Source: Bacteroidota bacterium (GTDB lineage: Bacteria > Bacteroidota > Bacteroidia > Bacteroidales > SZUA-534). Taken from it: a DNA stretch of 7,153 nucleotides. Every line of letters begins with the position of its first letter. Position 1 is the first letter of the stretch. The notes beneath the pieces are model-generated. The model made no database searches. It saw only the letters and a list, made by a program, of their open reading frames with translations, and was not told the origin of the DNA. Below are positions 6,207-7,153 of this stretch, in pieces. Position numbers and translations under genes: made by a program. The DNA lies in assembly GCA_020047835.1 (NCBI GenBank), contig JAIFNJ010000068.1:1-7153 (forward strand), in the 5' to 3' direction.

Positions 6207-6980
6207 ATGGATTTACAAGTTAAAAATCAAACCTTTCTGATATGCGGGGTAACCAGCGGTTTTGGAAAAGCCACCGCTGAGGCATTGTTAAACGAGGGTG
6301 CCAATATTATTGGAGTTGCCCGGAGCGAGGACAATCTAATGGCCATGAAAGTGAGCTATGGAAAACAATTCAGTCCCATGCAAGGAGATATAACCCAATC
6401 AGCCACCATTAATCGGGTGCTGGAATTGGCCTCGGAACGAAAGATTAGTGGGGCACTTATAAATGCGGGGGGTCCACCGGCATTGGGTTTTGCTGAAACC
6501 CAACTTGAAAACTGGGACGAAGCTTACCAAAAATTGCTCCGTTGGAAAGTGGAAATAACCCAAAAGCTCATTCCCATCTTCAAACAACAGAATTATGGCC
6601 GGATGGTTTATATTGAGAGTTCATCGGTTAAACAGCCTATCGAAAATCTTGTTTTAAGCACTTCGTTACGTTTGGCTGTGGTAGGTATGGTAAAAACCGT
6701 ATCACAGGAAATCAGCGGTAAAAATATAAACTTCAATATCATTGCTCCGGGCTCACATGCCACACCAGCCATTGAGCGGTTAATTAAAAAGAAAAGTGAG
6801 TTGGGCGGTATTAGCTATGAAGAAGCTAAAACAGCCTGGATTAACAATATCCCAGCTAAACAATTGGGTAATCCCAACCATTTAGGTTCCTTGGCTGCTT
6901 GGTTGCTATCGCCACTTTCGGAATTTGTTACCGGACAGGTTTATGCACTGGAAGGTGGGGCTGTAAAATCAACCTTATAG
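6207..6980 (+). CDS. SDR family oxidoreductase, atypical (lacks the YxxxK pair)
   Basis: A 257-residue short-chain dehydrogenase/reductase with a Rossmann fold, probably cytoplasmic and NAD(P)-linked. Seen: the dinucleotide-binding GVTSGFG (14-20), GVARSEDNL (36-44), the acidic-Ile pair GDIT (60-63), NAGGPP (86-91, in place of plain NAG), the catalytic-serine strand IESSS (136-140), NIIAPG (177-182) and C-terminal EFVTGQVYALEGG (239-251). Aligning the next helix by its Gly-x-x-Lys-Thr places Ser151 where the catalytic Tyr is expected and Arg155 where the Lys is expected (segment VLSTSLRLAVVG). Many SDRs with NAGGPP, often annotated as 3-oxoacyl-ACP reductase-like, share this L-S-x-x-x-R pattern, so it is a subfamily trait rather than damage. 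FabG activity should not be assumed. The frame is intact. Confidence 0.88.
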   Translation: MDLQVKNQTFLICGVTSGFGKATAEALLNEGANIIGVARSEDNLMAMKVSYGKQFSPMQGDITQSATINRVLELASERKISGALINAGGPPALGFAETQLENWDEAYQKLLRWKVEITQKLIPIFKQQNYGRMVYIESSSVKQPIENLVLSTSLRLAVVGMVKTVSQEISGKNINFNIIAPGSHATPAIERLIKKKSELGGISYEEAKTAWINNIPAKQLGNPNHLGSLAAWLLSPLSEFVTGQVYALEGGAVKSTL

Positions 6981-7006
6981 ATTTAGAAGTATCAAAATAT
7001 GAGATT

Positions 7007-7047
7007 ATGAGACAATGAGATAAAAATCCCAAATCTCATTGTCTCAT
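7007..7047. repeat. 15-bp perfect inverted repeat (hairpin) after the SDR gene
   Basis: ATGAGACAATGAGAT (7007-7021) is exactly reverse-complementary to ATCTCATTGTCTCAT (7033-7047), with an 11-base loop. A GATTATGAGA-like stretch just upstream (7002-7011) partly repeats the arm. The stem begins 26 bases after the SDR stop codon. It could end transcription, perhaps from both sides if the gene to the right is convergent, but no T-run follows on the plus strand. It may also be one copy of a dispersed intergenic repeat. Confidence 0.65.
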
Positions 7048-7064
7048 CCCGATAGCTATCGGGA
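7047..7064. repeat. 18-base perfect palindrome TCCCGATAGCTATCGGGA
   Basis: The 18 bases read identically on both strands and directly abut the right arm of the preceding 15-bp inverted repeat, sharing position 7047. A palindrome with no loop is more like a protein-binding or over-represented genomic word than an RNA hairpin. I have an impression that GATAGCTATC-centred palindromes are common between genes in Bacteroidota, but I could not verify this here. Confidence 0.75.
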
Positions 7065-7080
7065 CACATCTTAAGTCTAA

Positions 7081-7153
7081 CTAAACCTTTGCCCTCTCGC
7101 AAGGCATGGCGCGGTCAATTTTTTTAACCATTCCCTGCAAAGCAGTTCCCGGA
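7081..7153 (-). CDS. Possible 3' end of a convergent gene, cut by the window edge
   Basis: On the minus strand a frame is open from the right edge to a TAG at 7083-7081, ending with residues QGMVKKIDRAMPCERAKV. Only 23 codons are visible, and a second minus frame and a plus frame are also open over this stretch, so coding is not proved. Support comes from the rise in GC content after 7085 and from the hairpin-rich spacer at 7007-7064, which would fit between convergent genes. I do not recognise the family. Confidence 0.25.
   Translation of the reverse strand, partial: PGTALQGMVKKIDRAMPCERAKV

Noticed and set aside
414..6980. A single redox-stress operon joining the MDR, FrnE-like, OsmC-like and SDR genes
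   Set aside because: The genes are split by opposite-strand genes, a strong terminator at 5610-5643 and separate leaders, so only a loose thematic similarity remains.
7007..7064. Terminal inverted repeats of an insertion sequence
   Set aside because: The arms are only 11 bases apart with no transposase between them and no target-site duplication visible.

Overview
The window looks like ordinary chromosomal DNA from a member of the Bacteroidota. It is AT-rich and has no clear Shine-Dalgarno sequences before its genes. It carries family members typical of that phylum: a GldL-like membrane protein, a DUF4256 protein, a retropepsin-like protease and a GH13 lipoprotein. The best promoter candidates have the TTG - spacer - TAnnTT(T)G layout of that phylum. 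I cannot name the genus from sequence alone. I see no phage, IS element, CRISPR array, tRNA or rRNA.

Layout. Positions 1-377 hold the 3' end of a retropepsin-like aspartyl protease gene cut by the window edge. It is followed on the same strand by an MDR-family quinone oxidoreductase-like enzyme (414-1343), a DUF4256 protein (1493-2065) and a FrnE/DsbA-type thiol oxidoreductase gene (2129-2809). The last of these is broken by an internal deletion and frameshift. On the minus strand are a GH13 alpha-amylase-family lipoprotein (4936-3038) and, 43 bases downstream, a 60-residue two-helix membrane protein (2994-2812). This pair converges on the broken DsbA gene. A compact divergent promoter region (4937-5131) separates the amylase from a GldL-like membrane protein (5132-5581), which ends in a strong intrinsic terminator. 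An OsmC-family protein (5717-6124), a short block of tandem repeats and an atypical short-chain dehydrogenase (6207-6980) follow. The right edge holds a long inverted repeat next to an 18-base perfect palindrome, and possibly the 3' end of a convergent gene.

How the genes fit together. There is no single pathway. Several genes concern redox or thiol chemistry (MDR oxidoreductase, FrnE-like protein, OsmC-like protein, SDR), but they do not form one clear operon. The amylase is not next to susC/susD-like genes, so it is either a stand-alone periplasmic glucan hydrolase or its partners lie elsewhere. I found no convincing undescribed multi-gene system. The points most worth checking are the precise lesion in the FrnE-like gene, the internally duplicated GldL-like protein, the replaced catalytic residues in the OsmC-like and SDR proteins, and several non-coding repeats.
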